Of a DNA stretch of 64,000 bases, positions 11,952-22,502 are shown one piece after another (position 1 is the stretch's first letter; every line of letters starts with the position of its first letter). The stretch is taken from the NCBI GenBank assembly GCA_951394405.1, contig OX596339.1:682001-746000 (forward strand), written 5' to 3'. This stretch comes from Coprinellus micaceus (lineage: Eukaryota > Basidiomycota > Agaricomycetes > Agaricales > Psathyrellaceae). The position numbers and the translations under genes are program-made. Below the pieces are notes generated by a model that did not search any database, was not told the origin of the DNA, and saw nothing but the letters and a program-made list of their open reading frames with translations.

Positions 11952-12489
11952 GCCTCTTTCCTCGGTCTCCTCGTCCATTGAGGGTCTCCCTCATAATCCC
12001 AATCCCCAAACAGCCTCCCCGCGGTACTCAAACTGCGATGAGCCTCTTCCTCTCGAACGCGACTCTGGTTCTTCCCCTGCCTCCTCATCCGATGATGGCT
12101 ATGTCAGCGACCCCGTCTTCGCCAACCACGACAATTTATATCTGGAGATCGCCCTTTCTGATATGCCCACCGCTGAACTCTTTGATTATCAAGATCGTAT
12201 GCGGGTTCTGCGCGACCGCATCAACCGTCGGGTCATTACTGGACGTGAGATGGAGGAATATCTCTACAACATTGCTCGCGACCCTTCCTGCGCCGAGTAC
12301 AGATCTCGCTCGTCTGTACCCTGGCCGAACGACTCATATGGGCCAATGCTGGCGTGGCCTAACCCTGACGATGCCGTCGAAGTGGACCGACTATTCGCCT
12401 ACCGTCGCCTGGTCTTACGTCGCCCCCCCCCAGTAAGTCCATCGTTCGCGGTTCGTATATCTCTTGATCTAATCATTTAGGCCGTATAA
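11952..12489 (+). CDS. Small hypothetical protein, 5' end unresolved
   Basis: Open frame 11952-12432, then an intron 12433-12480 (GTAAGT...TTTAG) and a 3-codon final exon ending at 12489. The frame has no ATG before 12163 (MPTAELFDYQDRM), although the preceding ~70 codons look coding (acidic/Ser-rich, SSDDGYVSDPVFANHDN). It either starts in an upstream exon joined at a CAG acceptor or at 12163. The distinctive part is FDYQDRMRVLRDRINRR followed by MEEYLYNIARDP and a Trp/Pro-rich tail. No known domain was recognised. DNA for the FDYQDRMRVLRDR motif recurs at 14341-14390, next to a second F-box-like gene, so this gene was part of a duplicated unit. Confidence 0.5.
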
Positions 12490-12957
12490 ATATTCCTATA
12501 TCATCTGTCGTTCACGTAGACGTCTTTCATCGCGTCCCCTGCACGCTTACTTATCTCACTCTGCCTACGACTGGTCCCATAGTACACATCCTTTAGTCCT
12601 GTACGTGTGTGTTCTGTACATACCGTATTTTCATGCCTCTGCACTGTCCAGTCATAGTTGTCGGGGTTAATCGAAATCATCCACTCTCAACCTGCCGTCA
12701 ACAGGGGCTGTCTTTTCGACAACAGCCTGCTCCTATCCTCACCGTTGTTTGTCGCGCACCACCCAAAATGACGCAGTCTGTGTCGATCGGGGCGGCCGTA
12801 CCACGCTCGTGTGCTGTCCTCACGTCTGTTTCGTGATCTGGACCCCCTTTGCCAGTCCCCAATCGAACGAGCCGTTTCAATAAACTGTCTTGCCACCCAC
12901 CCTGTCTCGGCGTACGTCTTCGTTGGCCCAATCTCGCCCACCATCGCCAGTCTTGCC
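12490..12957. other. Intergenic, probable F-box gene leader
   Basis: Pyrimidine-rich sequence between the small gene and the next start codon. The F-box frame is open from 12811, but the residues before 12958 do not resemble a conserved N-terminus, so this is taken as promoter and 5' leader. Confidence 0.4.
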
Positions 12958-14313
12958 ATGCACCCTACGAATCACGGTGACCACAGTGCCATTTCGCCGG
13001 CTCCTGTCGCCGTCAGATCTTCCCAGGAAGGCCCACCTTCAGCCGCCGACGTTGGTCAGGCAGACCTGCCTTTTCCACCCGAAATAGTCGCCCACATCAT
13101 GGAGATTTACCTATACAACCCCGCCGACTTTCAAGCGTCTTTACAGTGGGAAGATGTTGCTGGTAACGTTATGGATATTGTGCCTCTTCAAAAGGAGTTC
13201 GTCACGCGGTTTTTCTACGTCAATTGGGCTTTCTACGCCACCGCTTCATGCGTCTTAAGGCGATACATCATCCTCACCTCTCAGGACGACATCGACACCG
13301 TCTGCAACGCGATGAGCCACTCGTTTGGGTTATCGAAAGTCGATATCGGGGCGTGGACCTGGCGACTCGACCTGCGTATCCACCAATCATACACCCCTTC
13401 ATCTCTCAACACTTTATTCCAATCCGTTCCCAACTTGAAAGTGCTCGTTGTTCACAACGACTCGTTGGGGAGGGCGTCACAAGACCGTTTCCGCCCTGAC
13501 TCTATTGTCGACTCCATCGGCCACCATTGCAAGGCACTCACTCGGGTGCAGTTCGAGTCTGTCGGCGAGGAACCGACCGTCCGTATGCTCAAGGAGCTTC
13601 TGGAGCAACTTCCCTTCCTACGAACCCTCCATATCGACTCGGCTTATAGCCCTGCCCAGGGCGACGACGACAATGATTCCCCCATCACAGAATGCCACGC
13701 CCGGTTGTCCACCTTATCCATTGGGAGCATTCGGCGCCGGTACCACACCGTCACAGGACTGGACAGAGTTGGGGTGTTCTTGACGTCCTGCATCCCCAAC
13801 CTCGTTCTCCCAAATTTGAGGATTTTGCACCTCCAGAAGGCTGTGCCGTCCATGATCCCTTTCCTCGAGGCTTTCGGTGGTCAGCTCGTGGAACTCGGTA
13901 TTGGGGCAGGGGAACTCGCGTTTGAAGCAGGATATAAATGGGAGGATCCGGATACTTGGCAGCCCCATGTTACGTCGTATTGTCCTAATCTTTCGGTCCT
14001 CGTCCTGGTCGCCACTGAATGGCCCATTCATGCGCCAGTTCGAGGCTTGTCGGCCCACGCAACTATACAGAACGTCGCCGTGGTTTATGTCCCACCCTAT
14101 GGCACTCTCAACGAAGGGTTCGAAATCGCATTGCACGCTGTTCAAGTCATCGAAGAGGCTCCACTCACCGCTCTTCGCCGCGTCACCTTGATTACGCTCT
14201 GGCCGCCCACAATGGTCTCCTCGGTCCCCTTGTGGGAGAACACCAGGCACGCTCTCGAGATCAGGGGGGTCACCGTCGACAATGTTCTGTTGAGAGAAGA
14301 AGTCAACCTTTAG
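12958..14313 (+). CDS. F-box-like protein, agaricomycete family copy 1
   Basis: 451-aa single-exon frame. The chosen ATG (MHPTNHGDH) precedes a short disordered segment and the F-box-like motif LPFPPEIVAHIMEIY near residue 40. Next come a conserved block with an invariant-looking FYA/FY motif before a hydrophobic V/I stretch (VLRRYIILTSQDDID) and R-LDLR-hQ, then LRR-like segments (SVPNLKVLVVHND, LLEQLPFLRTLHI). The same block order is seen in the genes at 14590-15867 and 37263-38558. A likely role is substrate adaptor of an SCF ubiquitin ligase (inference). A broken homologous copy lies at about 16290-16560, and a partial duplicate of its upstream small gene follows directly downstream. Confidence 0.7.
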   Translation: MHPTNHGDHSAISPAPVAVRSSQEGPPSAADVGQADLPFPPEIVAHIMEIYLYNPADFQASLQWEDVAGNVMDIVPLQKEFVTRFFYVNWAFYATASCVLRRYIILTSQDDIDTVCNAMSHSFGLSKVDIGAWTWRLDLRIHQSYTPSSLNTLFQSVPNLKVLVVHNDSLGRASQDRFRPDSIVDSIGHHCKALTRVQFESVGEEPTVRMLKELLEQLPFLRTLHIDSAYSPAQGDDDNDSPITECHARLSTLSIGSIRRRYHTVTGLDRVGVFLTSCIPNLVLPNLRILHLQKAVPSMIPFLEAFGGQLVELGIGAGELAFEAGYKWEDPDTWQPHVTSYCPNLSVLVLVATEWPIHAPVRGLSAHATIQNVAVVYVPPYGTLNEGFEIALHAVQVIEEAPLTALRRVTLITLWPPTMVSSVPLWENTRHALEIRGVTVDNVLLREEVNL

Positions 14314-14340
14314 GTGGGGAGGTTTGTGTGCGGACCAGCC

Positions 14341-14390
14341 TTCGATTATCATGATCGTATGCGGGTTCTCCGTGACCGCGTCCTCCGTCA
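14341..14390 (+). repeat. Duplicated remnant of the 12.2-kb small gene
   Basis: About 50 bp nearly identical to 12181-12230, coding for FDYHDRMRVLRDR as against FDYQDRMRVLRDR. It sits between two F-box-like genes in the same orientation, so it marks a tandem duplication of a small-gene plus F-box unit, after which this small-gene copy decayed or became leader sequence. Confidence 0.7.
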
Positions 14391-14589
14391 TCAACATTCG
14401 CCGCTCCATTCGCCTCCGCTGGCCCTCAAGTTGTCGCCCGGTTTCATTCTATCATTATCTACCCCTATCTTCTTCCTAGTCGACCCATGTTCTTCCCCCT
14501 TTCTGTCCTCCTGTAATTATTTAGCCCCTTTCTTCACATTGTTATATAAGACCGTCACCTCCACATCTTCCCCCCTTCGCCCCTTGCCC

Positions 14590-15867
14590 ATGCCCGTCCC
14601 ATCATCTCTTGTCCCGGGCTGCTTATCTCTTTTCGTCGGTTTTCCCGATGACGTCTGGTTTACCATTCTGTCTTTATGCGCTCATGACCCCGCCCTATTT
14701 TCATCCGATGTCGAGTATACAATGGTGGACGCCATGCAGCAACCAATGCCTCCCCCGATATCCCAATTTGCTAGCGCCTTTCTGCTCCTCAACAAACGTT
14801 TCTACGACATGGCAATCCGTATCCTCTGGAAATATGTTGTCGTTTGCACCCCGGCGGCACTTCAACAGGTTGTTGAACTCGCGGGGTCTCTCGGCCAACA
14901 CACCTCGCGTTTTGAGTTGCGCCTTCAGGAGGAATACCATCAACCCTCCATCCTCGACGTCTTGTGTCACATGCCGAATCTTGCGGTCTTCCTTCACCGC
15001 AATTTCTCTTGCCGCCTCTCGCCAATTCGAAGAACGAACCCCCAGCACGTCATCAATGCCCTCTGTCAGTTTTGCCCTTTCCTTCGTCGGGTACAACTGG
15101 ACGCCGAGTGGGAATATCCAGCCATTGAACAGGTCCGCGTCCTCCTCAACGCCAAGGCCCACCTTCAGTCCCTTCGAATCTGTGGGCTTGCCTCCGACGA
15201 TTCCACGGTGCTGACCGACTGGGTTGGCCAATTACCCCTTCAATCGAAGCGTCCGTTAACAGCGCTATCTTTGGGCGCATCGTATTGGGTCATGCAAACC
15301 GACCATCGCGAGCGAGCCCTGGCCTCCTTCCTGCTCATGTTGATGGCCTCCGACGTCCTCCCCGGTCTCAAAACGGTTCATTTCATGGAAACCTGTTCTG
15401 CAACGGTTCCGTTCCTCCAGAAGTATGGGCCCCGGCTCCTCTCCCTTCTATCTCAGCCCGCCAATTCCAACTCCCTTCGATCGTGGGACTTTGACTGCCC
15501 CCACCTTACAGATCTTTGTCCCCAGTTGCACCACGCTTGTTGGTATGTGAAGGATTGGATGGGCCTCGATCCTGTCCACCCGATAACCCCCTCACACCCT
15601 ACCCTGCGAGAGGCAGAGGTTGTAATCCACAAGATCGAGACAGGTGTACCCGACGGCTACGAACATTCCATGGAGTCCCTCTTGGATTGCCTTCTTCGTG
15701 GCTCCTTCCCCCATCTCGACACGGTCTCTTTCGCTGCTAGGGGAGGTATAACTCCAGATTATGCCCATTCCTTGTGGTTTTCACGAATGGTGGAGGCTTT
15801 TCGGACCAAGAACTTCGGTGGGTCTGCGGCTGAACAGAACTTGGAAGTCCGTCTATCCGCTTTGTAA
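14590..15867 (+). CDS. F-box-like protein, family copy 2
   Basis: 425 aa from the ATG at 14590 (MPVPSSLVPGC). The frame is open back to 14314, but that part includes the duplicated remnant and a C/T-rich leader. An F-box-like motif (FPDDVWFTILSLCAHD) lies near residue 20, then LLNKRFYDMAIRILWKYVVV and RFELRLQEEYHQP, which align by eye with the copies at 12958 and 37263, and LRR-like strands (HMPNLAVFLH, AHLQSLRICGL). Inferred to be a ubiquitin-ligase adaptor or a derived non-functional relative; there is no direct evidence of target. It ends 23 bp before short unrelated frames begin. Confidence 0.68.
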   Translation: MPVPSSLVPGCLSLFVGFPDDVWFTILSLCAHDPALFSSDVEYTMVDAMQQPMPPPISQFASAFLLLNKRFYDMAIRILWKYVVVCTPAALQQVVELAGSLGQHTSRFELRLQEEYHQPSILDVLCHMPNLAVFLHRNFSCRLSPIRRTNPQHVINALCQFCPFLRRVQLDAEWEYPAIEQVRVLLNAKAHLQSLRICGLASDDSTVLTDWVGQLPLQSKRPLTALSLGASYWVMQTDHRERALASFLLMLMASDVLPGLKTVHFMETCSATVPFLQKYGPRLLSLLSQPANSNSLRSWDFDCPHLTDLCPQLHHACWYVKDWMGLDPVHPITPSHPTLREAEVVIHKIETGVPDGYEHSMESLLDCLLRGSFPHLDTVSFAARGGITPDYAHSLWFSRMVEAFRTKNFGGSAAEQNLEVRLSAL

Positions 15868-17442
15868 CAACTTTTACGGGGTTCCATTGGGCGACTCTCT
15901 GTGCTGCTATATCGGTACGCCTGATCGTAGTTCTACAGACTTATCGCCTGTAACATTATCATACTTCCAATGTCAGATGGCGCTTCGTCCGTAAAGCAGT
16001 GTTGCTGTCTTCGCTCGTGAGAAATCTGTCTTCAGGCATCAACTCTTCCCATGATCAAAATGGGTTCTCGTTTCCACTTCCATCGACTCCTAGCCTCCCC
16101 CAAGCCCACTAGCGGGGGCAGCGTCTCGCGTGCCTTTCTCCGCACCTCACCCCCAGGACGTTCCTACAACTCTCGCCCTCCATCTACGGTTATACTATGG
16201 GCCCCCGGAGGGAGCGTGACCATGCAGTCCTCGGTCGAAGTCCCCATCCCTCAAACTAATAGCACGCTAATGCTCCGTCACCCCGGACACTACAATCGTC
16301 GCCTACTTCTTGCAGATCTCTCCGTATCATCCTGCAGAATGTCAAGCTTCTCTGCATTGGCAAGGGATTGCGGGAAACGTTATGAACCTCGTTCCACTTC
16401 CGAAGGAGTTCGTAACACGAATCTTCTACGCATGTAATGCATTCTACGCGACGGCAGGATGATTTCGACGCCAATAGGTCATCCTGACCTCCCTGGACGA
16501 CATCCACCGTCCCACTCGCGCGTTCAACCATCCCTTTGGGTTAGCAAGGGGAGTACCGTTCTGGACGTACTTCGATTCAAGGACGGCGCGTACACCCGGT
16601 CTGTTCTCGACAGAAGTGCCGCTGGTCATACGATTACCTATATGGTTCCGGAGCTGAACCTCCTCGCTTCGTACGACATCATTATTCAGTGCAGTCGACG
16701 CTCGTACATACTGGGTCGTACAGTTCTAACACTTCGTTTTCCAGGGATCGACCATTGACACCCAGGCAAGTTATCACCTCTTTGCATGTTTCAGTCGCGT
16801 CGGTTACATAGCCTAGCCGAAAGTCACCAATAGCTGTTGCAGGAAATCACTCGTCCAGCCGGCGTTCTCCTCCATCTATTTCACGCAGACGGCCCTCATC
16901 ACCGCGTCCTTCGTGATCTCGCCTTTCCCGAACATCCCAACAAAGAACATCCGCCTCCGTAGCTGGTCTAATCCCTTGCTTGAAGGAATGGCTCGCTTCC
17001 AGCTTCTTACAACTGGGAGGCATCAAACAAACCGTGGACTGGTCCCTGTGGCTATCGGTGTCCCATTCTGAAGGGCAATCATCCGGCGATACATGCGCTC
17101 GCGTCAATCCCATGGAACCCCTTCCTTTCCAACAACTCCGACACACGACGGACGATCCTGCGCCTGGGCACGTCCTGCCGCCTACCTACCCCGTGGGATT
17201 GGACAACGGCGCTATATTCGCTACTGTCCCACCCGGTTTGACTGGCCCGCCCCTTGTCGGCACCCTCGGTTGCACGCTTTGTAGAGATCGTTCGCTAAAT
17301 GATTATTTTCAAATACGCATTACGCATTGCCTGTGACTCAGCGCCGACGTTTCCATCGTTCCCAGACATTCTCGGTTTCCTCCCATTGTACAGTCCCTTC
17401 CTTGCAACCCGAATCCTTTCCCCAACCCTAGATAGGGTCACT
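15868..17442. other. Intergenic region with decayed F-box sequence
   Basis: Contains the pseudogene fragment described at 16290-16560. Outside it, frames of 60-130 codons occur but lack conserved motifs. The last ~100 bp precede the CxxC/F-box-like gene at 17443. Confidence 0.45.
16290..16560 (+). pseudogene. F-box-like pseudogene fragment
   Basis: Aligns by eye with 13105-13345 of the F-box-like gene starting at 12958. Shared strings include the GAAACGTTATG / GTAACGTTATG region, the AAGGAGTTCGTNACRCG stretch, TTCTACGC...TTCTACGC, GACGACATC and TTTGGGTTA. The frame is broken by stops: TGT-AATG becomes a TAA-type break after YAC, and a TGA occurs right after ATAG. Similarity fades after about 16560. 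It is a third, dead copy of the tandem F-box cluster. Confidence 0.7.
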
Positions 17443-18757
17443 ATGTCTTACATGAAAGAGTGCACGATTTGTGGGCATGCCCTTCGAGGTACGTGTTTTG
17501 TGTTATTTCACGTTTCTCTTCGCTTCTGACCCGTACGCAGACGACCGACACTCGTTGATCCATTCCCCCATGAGATCCTTGCCTGTCGAGGTCATCTCTC
17601 ACATCATCCTACTCTCCTCCAACTCTCTGTCCATGTTAACGACGCTGCGGGGGATATGTGCGTTGTTCCGTCGAAGGGTCGTCCCGGCTGTTCTTCAAAC
17701 GCTGGTGTACGATTTCCTCATGTCGTTCGGAATCCTGGAACCCTCGCGATTCCTCGCAGCATCGTACTGTGTTGGTGCTCTCATCTCAGGCCCTTCTATC
17801 CTATCGATTTTTTCCCCAGCAGTTATCCCGGCCTTGGGAGATGCCATCTTCGCCAATCGGCTCGAAATTCATGTCCCCTCGACTACACAAGCGGTGGTCC
17901 ACATCGGCCGGGAGCTCCGAAAGGCTGGCTTCAGGTTGCAGCAAGAACTGGACCACGACGACGCTTCCTTTTTCGCATGCAACATCCTCGGCTATCGAGA
18001 TTTTGGCCGAACCGTTCCCAAGATCCAAAATTTCGAACGTTGCTTGACTGCTGAGGAAGGCCAGGAATGCACCGTGCTCATCAACCAATCGCCCATCACC
18101 GCCTTGCCCTCGATCACAGAGCAACCCTCCACGCTCTTCATGAACTACATCTACGGGGGGTCACTTCACATCATGTACCCTGCGTTGACTCTCAGCTCGC
18201 GAGGCCTTCTCAATCGCTTCCCAGTCCTACCTGCTTTCCCCGGAGACGATTTTCTTCCCGCCGACTGGTTTGTGAAGCCGTTCTCATCTGTGGGATTTCG
18301 GCTGGAAGAGTGTGTATCCTCATTCGCCCGACACCGAGCTCACCATTGTGGTTGGGATCCTTCTTGCCCCTTCGCGGAGCGTCGAGATGGGGATCAACAC
18401 ACTATGCGCCTTCCCTTCCCTCCCTCTCCCGCCAGTGAGGTTTCCGGTCCTGCAGTTTCGTGGACCCTCAAGTCAGCGTGGACTTGTGATCACTTTCGTG
18501 CTGGCCAGCATTCGCAAGGTCCTTTCCGCGAGGACGCCTATCATCACGGCCGTTACATTGTCGACCAACGCGTATTCGGTAAGCTTTGAACCTTCCTTGT
18601 CGCGATCTTACTCATTCCTTTGACAGAGGACTCTCTTGACTACTGGGAAACCGGAGACGAAGACGGTGTTGGTTATTTCTTGAAGCAGTCGAAGGCACCT
18701 ATTAATCTACAGGACCGTAAATCTGTCGAAAACCTGGTCCGCGAGTACACTACATGA
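17443..18757 (+). CDS. CxxC / F-box-like protein with degenerate NTase-like core, copy 1
   Basis: Three exons: 17443-17488, 17541-18578 and 18627-18757, coding for 404 aa. The first exon is only 15 codons and carries a Cys pair (CTICGHAL), possibly part of a metal knuckle. An F-box-like helix region (LPVEVISHIILLSSNSLS) comes next. The core has SGPSILSIF, a spacer, then LEIHVPSTTQAVVHIGRELRKAG, and later INQSPITALP, STLFMNYIYG and MYPALTL. In the paralog at 35643-36801 the equivalent motifs are MSGSGAL and DLDFYCP, resembling the G-S and D-x-D of minimal nucleotidyltransferases; here Asp residues are lost (LEIHV). The next gene is a close paralog with the same exon phases. Function unknown. 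Confidence 0.72.
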
Positions 18758-18881
18758 GCATATTTGTACTACCTGTAGCTATGACGATTAGGAATTTGCT
18801 TCCCACGTCAGGGCTGACCACATCGACTGCACTATCTTGAACAGTTCAGACTGTGTTCTTCATTACGATCTCCTCTCTACC

Positions 18882-20182
18882 ATGGAACCAAGACTCCGTT
18901 GTCCCATGTGCGCCAGTACGGCGTTGCCTTGTGGGTTAAAGTGACGTAGGGGCGATATAGGATACTCACCTCTCCGCCTCAGGTCGGCCCGACTGCGAGC
19001 TCTACGCCATCGTTCGGTCCCCTGTGTCAAGGTTGACGGAGGACCTGCTGATGAAGATCATATCCCTCACTTGCAACACGGTCAAAGATCTGGTCAAATG
19101 CCGTCTCGTTTGTCGGGTATTCCGTCGGACGACCCTCTCCGTGTTGTGGATTAGGGTGGAGGGCTATATCCGTTGGTTCGGCATCCCACATCCCGAACTG
19201 TTCTTACGACGACTCCGGTGCATTCGAGGCGTGGTGTCAGGGCCTTCATTGCTTATGGTCATGTTTGACCATCTGGGCGACCTCCTCAAGTCTGATACCC
19301 GAACAAGGCGGCTCGAAGTCCACGTCCCATGCACCGTTCAGGCTGTGGGCGAGATGGATCGATGCCTGACCACCGCAGGCTACGCCCTGGTGGCAGATTG
19401 TAGCTCTGAAGCCAGCGCGTTCCGTTACGTTTACGATACTCTTGGCTATCCCCACTTCGGACGCAATTTGTCGGGAGTCCGGGAGTACGAACGACGAATC
19501 GAAGGTGGCGAGGGTGTCTGTTGCACGATCTTCATCAACAGTTCCTCCCTCACGGCGGTCGGGACCGTCTTGGAGCAACCCTCGACCTTGTTTATGAATT
19601 ACCTCGACGGATACGATCTTACCGTTCTCTACCCCGCCCTCACCCTCCAATGCAAGTCTCTCCTCAACACGGTGTATGGTGCCGATTCCCAATCCTCCCG
19701 ATGGTTCAAGAAGCCTCTCGGCGACGTTGGTTTTCGGTTCTTGGACACCCTCCGGGACGAGGAAGAATACTCGACCCATGAATGCGCTACCCATCCGTGT
19801 TGTCCCGCGTCATCAAGACGGCTTCTCGATGGCGAGAGTCTAAACCTTGCCTACGGCCAGTTGAAAGGAAGAGACGCACCTTCCATTAAACCTTACATCT
19901 CGTGGATCCTCAAGGCGGCTGGGTCTTGCCATGATATCCCTGACTTCTCTGCACCGCCCTCCCGTGTTTCTTCAAGATACGTTCTGCATAGAACGGTAGT
20001 CAGTACGTATCTAACCAACCGTGCACCTCAACCAGCTGATTCATTCCGATCTAGTGGACTCCCTCAATGCGTGGAAGGGGACGCCTCCCACTGAGGGTGA
20101 ACAACACGCAGGTTCTTCTACGTCGAAAATTAACCTGGTTAACGCGTTTGACGTCGAGACCCTCCTGGGCCGCATTGCCTGA
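18882..20182 (+). CDS. CxxC / F-box-like protein with degenerate NTase-like core, copy 2
   Basis: Three exons: 18882-18930, 18983-20002 and 20055-20182, coding for 398 aa. Intron positions and phases match copy 1 just upstream, which supports both models. Exon 1 encodes CPMCASTALP. Exon 2 opens with an F-box-like segment (LTEDLLMKIISLT, VKCRLVCRVFRR), then VVSGPSLLMVMF, a spacer, RLEVHVPCTVQAVGEM and TTAGYAL, followed by INSSSLTAV, STLFMNYLDG and LYPALTL. The DxD-like position reads LEV, so catalysis is unlikely. Exon 3 is a hydrophilic tail ending FDVETLLGRIA. It is a tandem duplicate of its neighbour, separated by only 124 bp. Confidence 0.72.
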
Positions 20183-20649
20183 TGTGCGGGTTCCACTACG
20201 GACTTCTTCCTGTAACCATGCGGTCTGTTTTGGTGGCAATACTAGATTTACTCCTCTGCTTCATTCGTTCCACGGCCACCTCATTCCGAGACAAAGCGCC
20301 TCACCGCCCCGCGCGCTAATGTTCCTTTCTGCCTCCGCCTCCCAACCGGTATCTGTAGCTTTCACAATGAACGTACATCCTATTCATTCGACGCGTCGGG
20401 GGGACAAACACAACGACGGAAGTGTTGTGTGTCTGCGCAACCCATGGGTCCCTGTGGTAAGGCTAGCTGTGGCTTCGTAACGAATTCGCTTCTCATGGGG
20501 ATTACCCATTAATAGTCGCCACGAAAACCTGAGAAACGCCATTCTTTCTGTGGTATCCCAAATCGTGACTGATACTTTCGAAGGGTCCAACAAATAGCTT
20601 TGAATTACCAAACTCCTGCCGCTGTTTTTAATACGCAAACAGAGTGACT
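20183..20649. other. Intergenic, nothing recognised
   Basis: Lies between the convergent ends of the CxxC/F-box-like gene (+) and the minus-strand gene that finishes near 20650. Only short frames without coding character. Confidence 0.4.
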
Positions 20650-22180
20650 ACACGTTAATCCTGATCCATGCCTTCTTCTCTGTTCCCAGATCTTCCACTC
20701 CCCCTCCCCTCTCGTCCACTTGCCAGATACTTACGCTTCGGTGTACCGACTGTGAGCTTGCGCTGGCGCGTCGTCTTAACGACCGGAACATGTTTCATGG
20801 CCTTCATATAGGTCAGCGATGGGCTATGTGAGAGGAACTGAAGCCTTACTTTCGCAAAATCGTGATTGAGCAGGCTCAAAGTCCTCATACCATTAACCAG
20901 TTTGAAGCGGATGGCAGGATTATCTTCCGAGCGGTATGGGTAGAGAGTAAAAGTAGCGCATATTTCAGCGATGTCGCCGACTGCAAACTCTTGAGGAGCG
21001 AGGGCGGCATAGCTGGGAAGGTCGTTGGGATTGAAGCGAGCCTCGAGGGTGCAGGGGACTCACTGCGCTTTGCCATCATCATCAAACGTCTTGAGGCAAT
21101 ACTCGACAATGTTCTGCTCGCCATGAACCAGTTCGGTGCCCCTCGAATGCTCGAGAATGCCAGTCGGGTCCACGGTGGTGTCGAACGGAACGTGGGCCAC
21201 CCCGGGTGCGTACCTCCTCTCTTCGAAGTACCTTGTATGAAAGTCAACCGCGTATTGCCCGTCGAACAGGCCAAGTTCCGGCGCCTCGATCTTGTTGGGA
21301 CCGACCGATGCGGCGAAGAAATCCACGATAGAGTTGAGCTTGCTTTCATACTCATCGAATGCCGTCGCGCCTGCTCCACACAACTTAACGTGCTGCCTCA
21401 CTTTGCGTCGTTGGATGGCAGATGCATTCTCGCTCCACGTGAAGAGTAAAGTCAGTCTCTGCGTGAAAGTGGGAGATCTTGACGAGCGCACTCACAGAGT
21501 TCCCCGAAAGGGGGGCAAGGTCTTAGAACAAACGATCCCAACCACCTTCACAACTAGCTCTTGATCGTGGGTGGCCCGAGATACTATCTTGTATGCTCGG
21601 GAGTTTTGAACCTGGGCAACTGCAAACTGCCCGAGCTATCGTGCCTCATGTGTAAGTAGAAGTCGATACACATGAGCCACACTGACCTCTATCTCCGTGA
21701 GTGGGACTTCGTCACTGGTCTCCTGCGAAGTCTTGGCAATGTAAGAGTTGAGGCAAAGGACTTGGACCGCGTCAGTACTGCCAACAGGATCGGTATACAT
21801 GCAATACTGCGTACCTGCCTCCTCCGCGTTGAAGTTGGGCCACATGAGATACACAGTGGTACGATACGAAGCGCTGGGTGGGCTCACTTGCTGCGCGTCG
21901 CCTGGCGCTCCATACCGGAAAGACCCCAGGCGATCGAGGTGGAGGGTAAGACCTGGCCCTCGGCAATGTTGTCACTGGAGCCGCCATGCGGTCATTTTCC
22001 AAGTAATATGGAATCCGATCGACTGAACACCCTCTCGCGATAGCGACAGCCGATGGCGCTCACAGAGAGGGTTGAGAGGTGCTGGTCCCACTGAACGTGA
22101 GTACGAGCGACTGTGCTGTTAAAGGAACCGTGACCCTGGGTGCATGATCCCATCACAGTTCGTTTGGTTGTCACATCCAA
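20650..22180 (-). CDS. Multi-exon hypothetical protein, agaricomycete repeat family
   Basis: Exon borders are only partly resolved and both ends are approximate. Clear coding blocks on the minus strand are: a possible first exon near 22168-22040 (VQWDQHLSTLS); a block at 21989-21890 (DNIAEGQVLPSTSIAWGLSG); a central block at about 21450-21060 (KLNSIVDFFAASVG, TELVHGEQNIVEYCLK) ending at a GTGAGT donor; a block at about 21038-20850 (LAPQEFAVGDIAEICATFTL, TLSLLNHDFAK); and a basic tail near 20810-20715 (RQRKLTVGTPKRK). From memory, the GDIxExxxTF pattern is typical of a multicopy hypothetical family in mushroom genomes. No enzyme motif is seen. Transcribed divergently from the gene at 22503. 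Confidence 0.5.
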
Positions 22181-22502
22181 ATCAGGCGCTGTGTCCTCCT
22201 CATCTCCTCCTCAGCCTTCACCTTTCGCTAACCACCGTCTGCTCGCGCACGTTCGTTATCGTTTCATGGGCGCAGGCGGTCTCTTTACAATTCTATTAAA
22301 CGTCGGACCGATCGGTTGCCTCGTAAATTCTGCATAAACCCCCTTCCGCCGCGACCATGCGACACCTTTCCGAGCGACTCAATTTTCCGGTTGAACATGG
22401 AGCCCGGGAGGCACCTTAAAAGACTGGGTTGTGGTCGTGGTCGCCTTCTCTTCATTCTCGAACTCATAGTTCACTCGCACTCTTCTTCACACTTTCAAAA
22501 CG
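22181..22502. promoter_or_regulatory. Shared divergent promoter region
   Basis: About 320 bp between the starts of two divergently transcribed multi-exon genes. C/T-rich on the plus strand toward 22500, as in fungal 5' leaders. No specific factor site can be named. Confidence 0.35.

Noticed and set aside
13714..14409. 231-codon minus-strand frame
   Set aside because: It is the shadow of the F-box-like gene on the plus strand; no conserved protein character.
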